Assembly: GCA_910578935.1 (NCBI GenBank) | Contig: CAJTSM010000001.1 | Coordinates: forward strand, 118,028-182,027 | DNA: 64,000 bases | Reading direction: 5' to 3' | Source of the DNA: an uncultured Oscillibacter sp. | Lineage (GTDB): Bacteria > Bacillota > Clostridia > Oscillospirales > Oscillospiraceae | The notes under the pieces: generated by a model | Database searches by the model: none | What the model was told of the DNA's origin: nothing | Seen by the model: the letters and a program-made list of their open reading frames with translations, nothing else | Translations under genes and position numbers: made by a program | In this document: positions 32,494 through 41,245 of the stretch, piece by piece | Numbering within the stretch: the stretch's first letter is position 1 | How the letters are laid out: every line of letters starts with the position of its first letter

Positions 32494-33480
32494 TCAGCCG
32501 ACAAAGAGGATCTTCCCGGGGTAGGGGGAGCTGCAGGACAGGGTGACGGTCTTGGCCTCCCCGTCATAGTCTGCGCAGGTACCAAGGGCCGCCCAGGTGT
32601 TGGTGATGTATTTCCCCTCCACCTGATGAAATACCTGGAACCCGAAATCGCCGGATTTGCGCTTGTGCGTGGCGGCGGGGATGACGATTACATAACCTTG
32701 GGAACCGTCATACTCGGACGATTCCGCCCCCTCCGCCGGGGCCCAGTCCGGGGGCGGCCCCCAGTCCTCCGCCGTGAAAGGGAACACGGTGGAGCTGGAG
32801 AAGTCCCGCGCCTCCAGAGTCCCATCCGCATTGAACACGGGGACCTGACCCTCCTGACCGGTGAGCTTGTCCTGCTTGTCCTTCAGCAGTTCCTCCAGTG
32901 GCTGGGCCTCCAGAGCGCCGTTCTCGTTGAACACGGGGACCTGTCCCTCTCGACCGGCGAGCGTGTCCTGTTTCTCCTTCAGCAGCTCCCGCACGTCCTC
33001 TAGGCTGACGGAATCCAGGGAGGACTTGATCACCACCTGCACCGCGTCGGCGTCGGTAACAATCAGATGCATAATGAGATCCAGTTTGCCCCCAGCCCCG
33101 GAAGCGGCGTCTGTCTTTTCCATATCTGGGGTGTTGCAAACACCGATCAGCGTGCCGGCGGCGTCAAAGACGCCCATTTCTCGGATCACAAAGCCCCCGG
33201 CATCGGAGGGAATTACCCCCTTGATGTCCATAGTGTTGGGGTTCAGGACGCTTTTCTCGCAGGTCAGGACCTTGGCCCGCCAGACTTCATGGACCAGAGC
33301 CGTCTGACCAGTCATTGGTTCGTAGTAGGCCCCGCCGCCGTCGCCCACAGCAATCTCCGTGATCTCCAGCTTGGTTCCCTCCAGGATACAGTCGGCCAGA
33401 GCTGCCGCCCCCTTGGCGGTAAGCTTGGTCCCGTACTGCCGTCCGCCTCCGTTGACGGTGACTTCATTTTGCGTCGGCAT
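32494..33480 (-). CDS. Phage tail fibre protein
   Basis: A 328-residue protein with the N-terminal attachment domain of tail fibres (YGTKLTAKGAAALADCILEG, EVWRAKVLT, GVFDAAGTLIGVC). Residues 165-230 hold two tandem repeats of about 32 residues built on GQVPVFN and LEELLKDKQD, which probably form a coiled shaft. The C-terminal 90 residues are a beta-rich tip. It likely binds the host surface. It follows the DUF2313 gene by 15 bp in the baseplate cluster. Confidence 0.8.
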   Translation of the reverse strand: MPTQNEVTVNGGGRQYGTKLTAKGAAALADCILEGTKLEITEIAVGDGGGAYYEPMTGQTALVHEVWRAKVLTCEKSVLNPNTMDIKGVIPSDAGGFVIREMGVFDAAGTLIGVCNTPDMEKTDAASGAGGKLDLIMHLIVTDADAVQVVIKSSLDSVSLEDVRELLKEKQDTLAGREGQVPVFNENGALEAQPLEELLKDKQDKLTGQEGQVPVFNADGTLEARDFSSSTVFPFTAEDWGPPPDWAPAEGAESSEYDGSQGYVIVIPAATHKRKSGDFGFQVFHQVEGKYITNTWAALGTCADYDGEAKTVTLSCSSPYPGKILFVG

Positions 33481-33495
33481 GATCGATCTTCCTCC

Positions 33496-34113
33496 TCATT
33501 CCGCCGGGCTGATTTCCAGGCGGCCGCAATGCTCCGTGGCCGCCACCGCAGTCACGGGCTTGTTGGCCTCCAATGAGCGCAGGGCCCGGGGCCAGACCTC
33601 CAGTTGGGGCCTAAACTCCGCCGCGGCATTCATGGACGCCTTCAGGGTATTGTCGGTATCGTAAGAAAAGAGATAGCTCCAGTGGAGGTGCGCGGGCATG
33701 ATCTCCCGAAGGGAGGTCGTCAGATCCCGCATATTGGGCGGGATGCCGGGGAAGTCTACGAAACTGATTTCCAGGCGAAACTGGTCCGGGTACTCCATAA
33801 CCTGCGCCTTCTGACCGGAATAGATCTCCGCCGAGCTGCGAACTAGGGCGACGGTGGTGACGTCCACACCCAGCAGCTTCACCCGGACGCGGCTGCGGCG
33901 TGTGGCGAGATCCCTTCCCTCATCCACCGGGATGCCCAGGGTCCGCTCCCAGTAGGGGAGGCCCCAGGTGGCCGTCTCCACACAGAGCTGCTCCAGAGCG
34001 CTCTCCCAGGCGGTCCAGAGGTCCAGGAGCTCCGGTTCCAGGGCCTGCTGGATATCGCAGAACTCCGGGGAGGACGCCAGGAAAGCGGGGTAGCGGGAAA
34101 GAAAGGATCTCAT
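33496..34113 (-). CDS. Phage tail protein, YmfQ/DUF2313 family
   Basis: A 205-residue protein matching the YmfQ family: SRYPAFLASSPEFCDIQQA, WGLPYWERTLGI and RRSRVRVKLLG are typical segments. In Mu- and PBSX-type phages it lies after baseplate J and helps assemble the baseplate periphery. Its start overlaps the baseplate J stop by 4 bp. Confidence 0.85.
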   Translation of the reverse strand: MRSFLSRYPAFLASSPEFCDIQQALEPELLDLWTAWESALEQLCVETATWGLPYWERTLGIPVDEGRDLATRRSRVRVKLLGVDVTTVALVRSSAEIYSGQKAQVMEYPDQFRLEISFVDFPGIPPNMRDLTTSLREIMPAHLHWSYLFSYDTDNTLKASMNAAAEFRPQLEVWPRALRSLEANKPVTAVAATEHCGRLEISPAE

Positions 34114-35201
34114 GTCACCGTCACCTCCTTTAAAACCGGCAGAGCGTCCGCCGGGACGGCGAGATTCTCCGATCCGCCGTTCAGCCGCAGGAAGGTGTAA
34201 TCCACCACGCCGGGGATGGAGAGGAGCAGGAAGGCGACTCTATTAAAAAGAACCTCATAGCTCCCAGCGTCCATCCGCTCAAACTGCAAATCCACGGCGC
34301 CGTCGAAGGCGGCGGTTGCCAGCTGACGGAGATGGTCCTCCAGGGCCTCCCGCAAAGCCGCCTGAACGGCGGCGCGGCTGAAGCCGCTCTCTAAGGTCAC
34401 AGCGGCCTCCACACAGACCTCCAGGGTCTTGGCAGCCTCCACGGTCACCTCCGGTCCACAGGGCCGCTCCGCCTCGATATGGGCGGCGCAGGCGGCCACG
34501 GCGGCGGCCGTTGCGGGCTGAAGGTCCTGGTCGGCCACGATGACCTTCACAGTGCCGGCCCCGTTCCACTTGCTGACGATCCGGGCTGCGCCCACGCCCT
34601 CCACCTCCTTAGCCCACCGCTGGTAGTGGTAGGGGTTGCCGGAGGTGGCGGGCTTTTGCATCCGCTCCAGGTACCGGGCCAGCAGGGCCGTGTCCGTCTC
34701 CGGGTCCGCACCGCCGTCCGCAACAGCGTTGGTGAAGCCGGTGACGCCGGAGTAGTTGCGTAAAGCGGAGACGATCTCCCCGGCGGCGATGTTATAGACG
34801 TCACCCACCTCCGACGCAGTCAACCTTCCCTCTCCCCTTCCCTCTCGGAGGGTAACGGCTTCCTTCAGGGAGAACGCCAGCCCTGAGGCTGTGTAATAGA
34901 CGGCCCCGGCGGGGATGGACGCGCCGCTGGTCCCCGTGAAGGTGATAGCGCAGGAGGCCCGTGTGCCAATCTTGCGGACAATACCCACAATGCCGGCCTG
35001 CCGGTCGATGTACTGCCCGCTGGTTTCGTCCACGTAGAATGAAGGAAGCAGTGCGTCCAGGCTATGGTACAGCTCGCTGATCTCCACCGAAGCGGCGGCG
35101 ATGACATCATTGGTAAAGCTGCCTTCCCGAGTCTGTAAATCGGTTTTCAACCGTCCCAGAATACGGTTTCGGATGCGCTCCGGAGTCATATCTTCATACA
35201 C
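34110..35201 (-). CDS. Baseplate J/gp47 family protein
   Basis: A 363-residue baseplate wedge protein. Typical features are the N-terminus YEDMTPERIRNRILGRL, FYVDETSGQYIDRQAGIVGI and a central TLREGRGEGRLTASEVGDVYNI. The GTG at 35201 was chosen because GGGGAGG lies 9 bp upstream and the family normally starts MYEDMT. It overlaps the upstream DUF2634 stop by 8 bp. Confidence 0.88.
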   Translation of the reverse strand: MYEDMTPERIRNRILGRLKTDLQTREGSFTNDVIAAASVEISELYHSLDALLPSFYVDETSGQYIDRQAGIVGIVRKIGTRASCAITFTGTSGASIPAGAVYYTASGLAFSLKEAVTLREGRGEGRLTASEVGDVYNIAAGEIVSALRNYSGVTGFTNAVADGGADPETDTALLARYLERMQKPATSGNPYHYQRWAKEVEGVGAARIVSKWNGAGTVKVIVADQDLQPATAAAVAACAAHIEAERPCGPEVTVEAAKTLEVCVEAAVTLESGFSRAAVQAALREALEDHLRQLATAAFDGAVDLQFERMDAGSYEVLFNRVAFLLLSIPGVVDYTFLRLNGGSENLAVPADALPVLKEVTVT

Positions 35202-35616
35202 TGACACGCACCTCCCCATAAATGGTTTCCGCCTCACAGCTGATGGTGAGGTCATCGTGATCAAAGCTCACGTCGGCCTGCCGCACGGCCAGGATATATG
35301 GGTTGATCTGAAGGGCCTCCCGGACATAGCGCACGCCCTCGCTCCGCTTGACCGCCGGGGTGAACGCCTGGCCGATCAGGCTCTCTACCTCGCTGCCGTA
35401 GTCCCAGCTGTACACGTCGAAGCGGGCTCTGGCGGTCATGAGGGTCTTCCAGATCCAGACCTTCACCGCCTCGGCCCCGGTGACGGTCAGGGGCTTGCCG
35501 CCGGAAAAGCGGGGCCGCCCGGCCTGGAAGTCCCAGGCCACTTCCCGGCAAAGGGGAAGGCGCTTGGGCGCGATACTCTCCGCCTCCGGCTGTACAATGG
35601 GGAAAATGCCGCTCAT
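35194..35616 (-). CDS. Phage protein, DUF2634 family
   Basis: A 140-residue protein with WKTLMTARARFDVYSWDYG and VREALQINPYI, characteristic of DUF2634 (XkdS-like) baseplate proteins. It probably attaches the wedge to the tail tube end. It lies between DUF2577 and baseplate J genes with overlaps on both sides. Confidence 0.85.
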   Translation of the reverse strand: MSGIFPIVQPEAESIAPKRLPLCREVAWDFQAGRPRFSGGKPLTVTGAEAVKVWIWKTLMTARARFDVYSWDYGSEVESLIGQAFTPAVKRSEGVRYVREALQINPYILAVRQADVSFDHDDLTISCEAETIYGEVRVSV

Positions 35617-36044
35617 GTCATACGCACCACCTTGTCAATGAGATAAAACACCTGGTCGTCCTCAGACAGCAGGAGGACCAGGTCCCCCTGCTTCAGCACC
35701 GTCTCCGCCAGGGTGGCGGCGCAGCGGGCCGTCATGGTCCCGTCTGCCATCGTGGCGGCACTGCCGCTGTGCCCGCCGCCGTCGGGGCAGGGGCAGGAGG
35801 CCGTCAGAGCGAACCGGCCGGAGATGTCGGAGCACTCCAGGTCCAGCGTTTCCTTCCAGCCCTTCAAAAGCCGCGCGGAGACATAGAACCGATCCGCTTC
35901 CTGGGGTGTCCCCGCCACATCCACCTTCAGCGGGTCAGCGGAAAGGACCTTCCCCAGGAGCGGATGGACGGGCCCGGCGGGGCCGGAGGGCTCCGCCGCC
36001 TGCCGCATGACGCCGAGCATGGCGCTGTATGGGTTTTCTTTCAT
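35613..36044 (-). CDS. Phage protein, DUF2577 (XkdR-like) family
   Basis: A 143-residue protein with KGDLVLLLSEDDQVFYLIDKV-like ending and a beta-rich core, in the position of XkdR. The ATG at 36044 was chosen because the family starts near MKENPYSAMLGVM; longer starts read through a poorly coding stretch. It overlaps the DUF2634 gene by 4 bp. Confidence 0.78.
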   Translation of the reverse strand: MKENPYSAMLGVMRQAAEPSGPAGPVHPLLGKVLSADPLKVDVAGTPQEADRFYVSARLLKGWKETLDLECSDISGRFALTASCPCPDGGGHSGSAATMADGTMTARCAATLAETVLKQGDLVLLLSEDDQVFYLIDKVVRMT

Positions 36045-36155
36045 ATCGTCGCAACAATCTCCATTCCACTGCGCCCAGCTTTCGCTGGGCATCCGTTCCA
36101 CTTCGCTTGTTTCTCCTCTCCCCACAAAATCTGCGGATTTTGTAGGGTCCCCCGA

Positions 36156-37142
36156 TTACTCCTTCGGTACGCTCCCGGCGGTCTGCTCGTCCATCAGGTT
36201 CCGGAAATCCAGCGTCACCTTTGTCTGGTAGACGCCGTGGGTGACGGTGTGGCTGTCCGCCGTGATCCAGAACAGGCCGTCCGTTCCGGTCACCGGCTCA
36301 TGGACGGCCACGGCGTTGCCGGTGATCAGCTTCACATTCCCCAGGCATTGTGCCGTGATGGTGGTGGAGATCCCGTTCTGCTCCAAGATGTCACGAGCAG
36401 AGGCCTCCGGGCTCTCCTTGTCGCTGGCCCGGATGGCCTGCTGCATGAGGCCGTAAAGGTCGATGTAATTTTCCGGGCTGTCGTAGGAGGCCACCTTGCG
36501 GCATTCGTCATCGTAGACCGTTACCCGGTTCACCATCTTCTCAATGCTCTCCGTGGAGCGGCACCAGAGAAGATTGCTCCCCGGGACCAGGCGGATGCTC
36601 TCCGGCCCGATAGCCTTCTCCACCACCTGCAGGTGATTGGAGCGGAAACGGATCTGATACCGCTTTCCCGTCTGCTCCGCCGCCAGGGTGTACATGGTCT
36701 GGATGATCTGATAGAGGCTGACGCCCAGGAAGTTCCGGCTCAAGGGCACGCCGGTGGCGGCAAGGTCCCCGCAGGGGATGCCGAACTCCCCGCAAAGCTG
36801 GGCGGCGATGGCCTCGGGGGTCTGCTTGCGCACGGCGATGAAGGTGCTGTTGCGCTTGAGATAGAGGCCGTTGTCCAGGGCGGTGCAGTCAATTTCGTGG
36901 CCCAGGCTGTCCCGGCCCCGGGAGACGATATGCCCGGAAAAGAGGATATCCGCGTCCTTGTACAGCCGCGCCATGCCGCCCGTCTCCGCCAGGGCGTCCG
37001 GGAGGACGGAGAAGGTGAGCTGCCGGGCGCAGTCCTTATAGCTTCCGCTCCAGGTCTTGGACCGGACTCTGGAGGTGACATGCTCCGTTTTCGAGCCGTC
37101 CAGGGACCAGGTGCGGATTTTAAGCAAATCGTCGTATGCCAT
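36156..37142 (-). CDS. Phage tail protein XkdQ/late control D-like
   Basis: A 328-residue protein of the XkdQ/YqbQ family, related to the T4 gp27-like hub. Segments such as YKDADILFSGHIVSRGRD, LSRNFLGVSLYQIIQTMY and the ending TKVTLDFRNLMDEQ fit. It forms the baseplate hub. A repeated palindrome (37154-37172) lies in the 36-bp gap before it. Confidence 0.85.
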   Translation of the reverse strand: MAYDDLLKIRTWSLDGSKTEHVTSRVRSKTWSGSYKDCARQLTFSVLPDALAETGGMARLYKDADILFSGHIVSRGRDSLGHEIDCTALDNGLYLKRNSTFIAVRKQTPEAIAAQLCGEFGIPCGDLAATGVPLSRNFLGVSLYQIIQTMYTLAAEQTGKRYQIRFRSNHLQVVEKAIGPESIRLVPGSNLLWCRSTESIEKMVNRVTVYDDECRKVASYDSPENYIDLYGLMQQAIRASDKESPEASARDILEQNGISTTITAQCLGNVKLITGNAVAVHEPVTGTDGLFWITADSHTVTHGVYQTKVTLDFRNLMDEQTAGSVPKE

Positions 37143-37153
37143 GATGTACCTCC

Positions 37154-37172
37154 TGTGTCCAAGTTGGACACA
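37154..37172. repeat. Dispersed palindrome, copy A
   Basis: A 19-bp perfect palindrome TGTGTCCAA-G-TTGGACACA in the gap between LysM and XkdQ genes. It is one of four copies sharing the core GTGTCCAA-S-TTGGACAC. Confidence 0.85.
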
Positions 37173-37178
37173 TCCGCC

Positions 37179-37817
37179 CTACAGGCTTCCCTTGTCCGGC
37201 AGCTTCACCACTTGGCCGGGATAGATCAGGTTGGCGTTCTTGACGCCGTTGAACTCCGCCAGCTTCCACGCCAGATTCGGGTCCCCGTAGGTCCGCCGGG
37301 CGATGCCCCAGAGAGTGTCTCCCTTGACGACGGTGTAGGAAGTCTCCTCCTTCTTCCCCTGGGGCTCGGCCCGGGTCTTGTTGCCGGTATTCTGATTGGT
37401 CTCCGTGGCCTCCTCCTGCAGCTCCCGGTAGCGCCGGAGTTCCAGCGTCACATAGACGTCTCCGGTGCCGTCCTTCTGGCCGTGACGGACGGGGCCCAGC
37501 AGCACCGGGAAATTGACCGGGGCATCCGTGACGATCAGGCGCAGCACATCGCCATTGTTGGACCATTCCACCAGCTGATCCACCACGGCGTAGGGCTCCC
37601 CGGTCCAGCCGCTGGAGGTGTAGTTCCGGTCGGAGGAGGGGAGGAGGAACTCCTTCTGCTCATTGAAAAGGCTTTTGAGTCCGGGCAGATTCACCTGGCC
37701 GGTGTCGGTCATGTCCAGGCTCTCCACCTGCCGCCCGTCCTCCACGTAGAAGTCGGAGGGCGTGACGGGCATGATAAGTTCCTGGTTGGTTTTTACGTTG
37801 CGGAAAATGATCTGCAT
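37179..37817 (-). CDS. Phage LysM-domain tail protein (XkdP-like)
   Basis: A 212-residue protein. The C-terminal LysM domain (YTVVKGDTLWGIARRTYGD to YPGQVVKLP) probably binds peptidoglycan; the N-terminal 140 residues match XkdP baseplate proteins. It links the tape measure and hub genes. The start follows the tape measure stop by one base. Confidence 0.87.
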   Translation of the reverse strand: MQIIFRNVKTNQELIMPVTPSDFYVEDGRQVESLDMTDTGQVNLPGLKSLFNEQKEFLLPSSDRNYTSSGWTGEPYAVVDQLVEWSNNGDVLRLIVTDAPVNFPVLLGPVRHGQKDGTGDVYVTLELRRYRELQEEATETNQNTGNKTRAEPQGKKEETSYTVVKGDTLWGIARRTYGDPNLAWKLAEFNGVKNANLIYPGQVVKLPDKGSL

Positions 37818-37818
37818 A

Positions 37819-40017
37819 TTAACCCCCTCTCAAAAGGGCGTCCTGGAGCTTTCTGACGATCTTCTCGGCAATATCGTCCACGTCGGATTCCCCCCGGACA
37901 TTGAACTCGTTCCCGGTGATGGTGACGCTGACGGCGCCGCCGCTCCGGTCCTCCATCCGGGCCTCCGCCGCCGTCTTGACCCGCTCGCCCTGGTGGAGCA
38001 GGGCGGGAAATTCATCGTAGGGCACATAGTCCAGGCCCACGGCGTAGCCCTTGGCCGTGGTCCTTCTGCCGCTGGCGAAACCACTGGCGCCGCCGATATC
38101 CACCAGCATGGCGTCCCCCTGGGCCTCCATGCCGGCGGTCCGGGCCTGCTGCTCCTCCTGGGTCCTGCCGATGCCGAAGAATTTCAGCAGAGCGTTGCCG
38201 TCCGCGCCGCCCTTGGAAAAGGCGTTGTTCTCCCGCCAGGCGTTGGTGGCGGCCTCCATGGCGGTGGTCAGTTCCCGGGTGGCGTTGATCTGGTCCAGCT
38301 CCGCGTCGTGCATAGCCTGGGCCCATTCGCTGGACTCATAGGCCGCGGCCGCCAGGGCCTCCGCCTCCTCCCGGAGATCCGTCATTTTCTTCCCGGCTTC
38401 CAGGCTGCCGTCCTTGTAGGCTTCCTCCGCCTCGGAAAACTCCTGGGAGAGGGCCTCCAGCTTTTCCGCGTCCTCCTCGGAAAAGACGGTGTTCTCCTTA
38501 TCCAGCGTCCCCGTCAGCACGGCCTCCAGGGCCTCCCGCTGGAACTGCTCTTTCAGGTTCTCGCCGTAAGCCTGGACCTGGCCCGTGACGGCGGAAAGCT
38601 CCGCCAGCTTGTCACCCAGGGCTCCGCTGTAGGCGGCGATGTCCGCTTCCTTGGAGTCCTTCCGGGCCTCGTTGTAGGCGTCGCCTCCGGCGGCGTCCAC
38701 GTTCTCCTTCAGCCCCTGGAGCGTGCTGTCCAGGCCCTCGGTGGACTTGGACTGGACCTCCATCATCCCGGAGTACAGCTTTTCAAACTGGCTCAGGATG
38801 ACGTCGCTGACATAGTTCCCGGACAGCTCGCTCTTGGAGATTTTCTCATAGACCTCCGCGATGCTTACGCCCAGATCGTCCGCCAGCCATTGGAACACGG
38901 AAAGGCCCCGCTCGTTCAGGGGGTTCAAGTACTCCAGGGACGCCTTGTCGCTGGACTGCATCCGGCCCAGATACGTGGCCACGGTGCCGATATCCCCGGT
39001 GGAGAGGCCCAGGGCCGCCCCGGCGTCGCCCACCTTGGTAAGCGTCGGGATGATGTCCTCCATCGCCGTGCCGAAGCTGAGCATGGTCTTGGAGATGCCC
39101 ACAAGGTCATCGTAGAGGAAGGGGGTGGTGTTGGCGGTGTCCTGGACTTGTTCCAGAAAAGTTCCGGCTTTCTTATCGTCCCCCAGCAGGGTATGAAAGG
39201 AGAGTTTCGTCGTCTCCCGGCCCGCCGCCAGGGAAGAACCGGAGGAAACCCGCTCCGCCGTGGCGGCGTTGGTATCCTCGTACAGGCCCCGGTAGTAGTC
39301 CTTGAAAGATTCGTCCCGCTCGGCGTAGATCTGCGTGCCGCCATTGATAAGCCCGGTTAGCGCACCAACACCCGCGCCGCCCAACGCTCCCCATGGGCCC
39401 AGCAGAGCGCCCGCCGCCGCGCCGCTGGCCGCGCCGGAAGCAATACTGCTCCCCCAGGTCGCCAGTGGCTGGCCCAAAGCGCTTTCCGCCAAAGTGCCGA
39501 TCACATTAGAGGCGGAATCTCCGATCATCTGATACAGGCCGGATTGGGCCAGCTTCCCGCCGATGTCCTTGCCGAAGAGCTTGGACAAGAAACCGCCGGT
39601 CCCGGACTCAGAAGACTCCATGATTCTGACTTCTTCTTCAATGAGCCGCATTTCCTTGAGAGTGTCTTTCGCCGCGTCGGCGTAGCCCTTGGCGGAATCG
39701 GTGAGCTTGCGGTACTCCTCCTGAAGGCTTTCAAATTTAACGGCGTCCAGCTCCTGGCCGCTGGCTCTGGCTGCTTTGGTCATAACGGACATTTCCAACT
39801 TCAGTTTCTCGGCCTCCGCTTTGGCTGAGGCCGATTTCTTGCTGAAGTCGTCGTACCGCGTGTTCAGGGCAGCGAATTTGCTGCCCAGCTCCGTGGCCCG
39901 GCGCTGGAACTCCTCAAAGGCCTTTGAGCAGCCCTGCGAGGTGCTGGCAATCGTCCTCAGCTTGGCGTCGATGTCCGTTTTCATCGTCATGACAATGGAG
40001 ACATTGTTATCCGCCAC
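37819..40017 (-). CDS. Phage tail tape measure protein
   Basis: A 732-residue protein: N-terminal coiled coil (residues 20-120), a central glycine/alanine-rich hydrophobic region (SGAASGAAAGALLGPWGALGG), then helical segments and a C-terminal VSVTITGNEFNVRGES-like module. Its length should set the tail length. The GTG at 40017 follows CAGGAGGTGAAAAC; a TTG upstream lies in the divergent promoter. It is the gene downstream of the tail chaperones, interrupted from them by an opposing moron unit. Confidence 0.88.
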   Translation of the reverse strand: MADNNVSIVMTMKTDIDAKLRTIASTSQGCSKAFEEFQRRATELGSKFAALNTRYDDFSKKSASAKAEAEKLKLEMSVMTKAARASGQELDAVKFESLQEEYRKLTDSAKGYADAAKDTLKEMRLIEEEVRIMESSESGTGGFLSKLFGKDIGGKLAQSGLYQMIGDSASNVIGTLAESALGQPLATWGSSIASGAASGAAAGALLGPWGALGGAGVGALTGLINGGTQIYAERDESFKDYYRGLYEDTNAATAERVSSGSSLAAGRETTKLSFHTLLGDDKKAGTFLEQVQDTANTTPFLYDDLVGISKTMLSFGTAMEDIIPTLTKVGDAGAALGLSTGDIGTVATYLGRMQSSDKASLEYLNPLNERGLSVFQWLADDLGVSIAEVYEKISKSELSGNYVSDVILSQFEKLYSGMMEVQSKSTEGLDSTLQGLKENVDAAGGDAYNEARKDSKEADIAAYSGALGDKLAELSAVTGQVQAYGENLKEQFQREALEAVLTGTLDKENTVFSEEDAEKLEALSQEFSEAEEAYKDGSLEAGKKMTDLREEAEALAAAAYESSEWAQAMHDAELDQINATRELTTAMEAATNAWRENNAFSKGGADGNALLKFFGIGRTQEEQQARTAGMEAQGDAMLVDIGGASGFASGRRTTAKGYAVGLDYVPYDEFPALLHQGERVKTAAEARMEDRSGGAVSVTITGNEFNVRGESDVDDIAEKIVRKLQDALLRGG

Positions 40018-40031
40018 GTTTTCACCTCCTG

Positions 40032-40060
40032 TTGACAATTTTTATGGGAACTGCTATAGT
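40032..40060 (+). promoter_or_regulatory. Plus-strand promoter of the moron gene
   Basis: A perfect TTGACA (40032-40037) and TATAGT (40055-40060) with 17-bp spacing, pointing against the surrounding late operon. It should be active from the host polymerase in the lysogen. Confidence 0.8.
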
Positions 40061-40091
40061 GATATTAAAGAAACAGGAAGGAGGGACCGGC

Positions 40092-40460
40092 ATGACGCGG
40101 TTTGAACAGCAAGAGCAGATCTGTCGCGAAATTCAGTCCGTCGAAACGGAATTGGCGGATTGTCCCGCTGGATCCTCCAGGCGGATTGAGCTGTACGACC
40201 GCTTGAACGGCCTCCTTCGGGAGTATACCGCCGTTCCCCGGGATTCGACGGTCCGCCCCCATACTTTTAGGGGCAGTTTCCGCCAGTGCTCCCACATGTT
40301 CCGTGTTCAAATATGGCTGACAGTTGTCCTTACCTTGATTTCTTTTCCGATGGTCCCCATGCTGAATCATGATTTTCCTTGGATATTTCCCATATGGTTC
40401 ATTACACTCCTACTGACCCTCGTGTGGGCCGTTTGGAGCAGTTGCCCATTGAAAGAATAG
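40092..40460 (+). CDS. Phage moron: small membrane protein of unknown function
   Basis: A 122-residue protein with a charged helical N-terminus (residues 1-70, rich in E, R and Q) and two C-terminal transmembrane helices (WLTVVLTLISFPMVPML and a second from IFPIWFITLLL). It has its own promoter, a GGAAGGAGGG ribosome binding site and a strong terminator, and runs opposite to the tail genes around it. That layout defines a moron, commonly a lysogenic conversion or superinfection-exclusion gene. No known family was recognised, so the role is inference. Confidence 0.75.
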   Translation: MTRFEQQEQICREIQSVETELADCPAGSSRRIELYDRLNGLLREYTAVPRDSTVRPHTFRGSFRQCSHMFRVQIWLTVVLTLISFPMVPMLNHDFPWIFPIWFITLLLTLVWAVWSSCPLKE

Positions 40461-40466
40461 TCCTCC

Positions 40467-40498
40467 CCGCCCTCCCGGTAAGGGAGGGCGGCTTTTTT
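40467..40498 (+). terminator. Strong terminator of the moron unit
   Basis: A perfect 10-bp stem CCGCCCTCCC / GGGAGGGCGG with a 5-base loop is followed by C and six T. The T-run end coincides with the stop codon of the opposing frameshift frame. Confidence 0.9.
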
Positions 40499-40668
40499 CA
40501 AAACCGGAAGCCGGCGGCCCGGCGCTCCGCCTCGTGGGCGGCGAACGCCCGGATCAGCACCTGCCACCCGTCCCGGCTCTCATAGAGGGCCTTCAGGTCC
40601 GCCAGAGCCCAATGGTGGAGGCAGAACAGGCGGTAGAGCAGGGATATCTCCGGGTCGCTCGCCGCCAT
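40498..40668 (-). CDS. Tail assembly chaperone, second frame (GT-type extension)
   Basis: A 56-codon frame (starts AASDPEISLLYRLFC, ends AAGFRF) whose ATG overlaps the stop of the first chaperone gene. It is in the -1 frame relative to a slippery A AAA AAC at the end of that gene, so it can be made as a C-terminal extension, as with lambda G/GT and many tailed phages. Independent translation from the overlapping ATG is also possible. Confidence 0.75.
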   Translation of the reverse strand: MAASDPEISLLYRLFCLHHWALADLKALYESRDGWQVLIRAFAAHEAERRAAGFRF

Positions 40669-41066
40669 CAGGCGTTTTTTACCTCACGCAGAGTCCGGTT
40701 GATGTAGCCGGAGAGCTTCTGGATCTCGACATACAGCTCGTCGATCTCTCCGGGGTTGAGCCGGGCCTTGATGACGTCCAGGGGCGTCACGGCGCCGGCG
40801 GCGGCGTTCAGGAGGCGCTGGTCCCGCCAGTCCGGGTCCTTGCAGGCGTAGAGTACGGCGGACACGGCCTGGTCCTCCCGGCGCTTGTCCTGGATGTCCC
40901 GGATCTCCTGATAGGTGAGGCCCCGCAGGGTGAATACCACCGGCTCTCCGGCCAGCTCCGTCAGCCGCTTCACCTCCATCCGCTTCTCCGGCAGAGCCTT
41001 GCGCACGTCCGGCATATCCGGCCGGAGCAGCAGGTCCAGCGCGCTTGTGTTCTTCTCGTTTTCCAT
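40668..41066 (-). CDS. Phage tail assembly chaperone (XkdN-like)
   Basis: A 132-residue, mostly helical protein (LTYQEIRDIQDKRRED, IDELYVEIQKLSGYINRTL). Its position between tail tube and tape measure genes and its downstream -1 frame identify it as the G-type chaperone that coats the tape measure during tail assembly. It ends REVKNA directly after the slippery site. Confidence 0.82.
   Translation of the reverse strand: MENEKNTSALDLLLRPDMPDVRKALPEKRMEVKRLTELAGEPVVFTLRGLTYQEIRDIQDKRREDQAVSAVLYACKDPDWRDQRLLNAAAGAVTPLDVIKARLNPGEIDELYVEIQKLSGYINRTLREVKNA
40674..40680 (-). other. Slippery heptamer for -1 ribosomal frameshift
   Basis: On the minus strand the codons read GTA AAA AAC, giving A_AAA_AAC, a classic -1 slip site, two codons before the zero-frame stop. 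A slip back joins directly to the 40498-40668 frame. Confidence 0.75.
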
Positions 41067-41153
41067 CGTTGCAATACTCCCTTCAAAATCAAAAATAAAT
41101 CGGCCGCTCTGTCAGGTACTTGACAAAGCGGCCGGTTCCGGTATAATAAAACA

Positions 41154-41245
41154 TAGAAGGACGCTGCTGCAAGACGGTCAGCTCACCTTTCTAGCCAACG
41201 AAAACCGTTAGCCGCTCGGGTAGGGACCGGGCGGCTAACACGCTT
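41154..41245 (+). ncRNA. Antitoxin-like RNA of type I toxin-antitoxin locus 1
   Basis: Promoter TTGACA (41120-41125), 16 bp, TATAAT (41142-41147). The RNA would be about 90 nt, ending at a stem GTTAGCCGC / GCGGCTAAC (41207-41239) and CTTTT. Its 3' end is complementary to the end of the opposing 28-codon toxin-like frame. The end point is approximate. Confidence 0.65.

Noticed and set aside
35769..37856. Plus-strand open frame of 695 codons
   Set aside because: It is antisense to DUF2577, XkdQ and LysM genes with clear families; long antisense frames are expected in this high-GC sequence and its translation has no domain.
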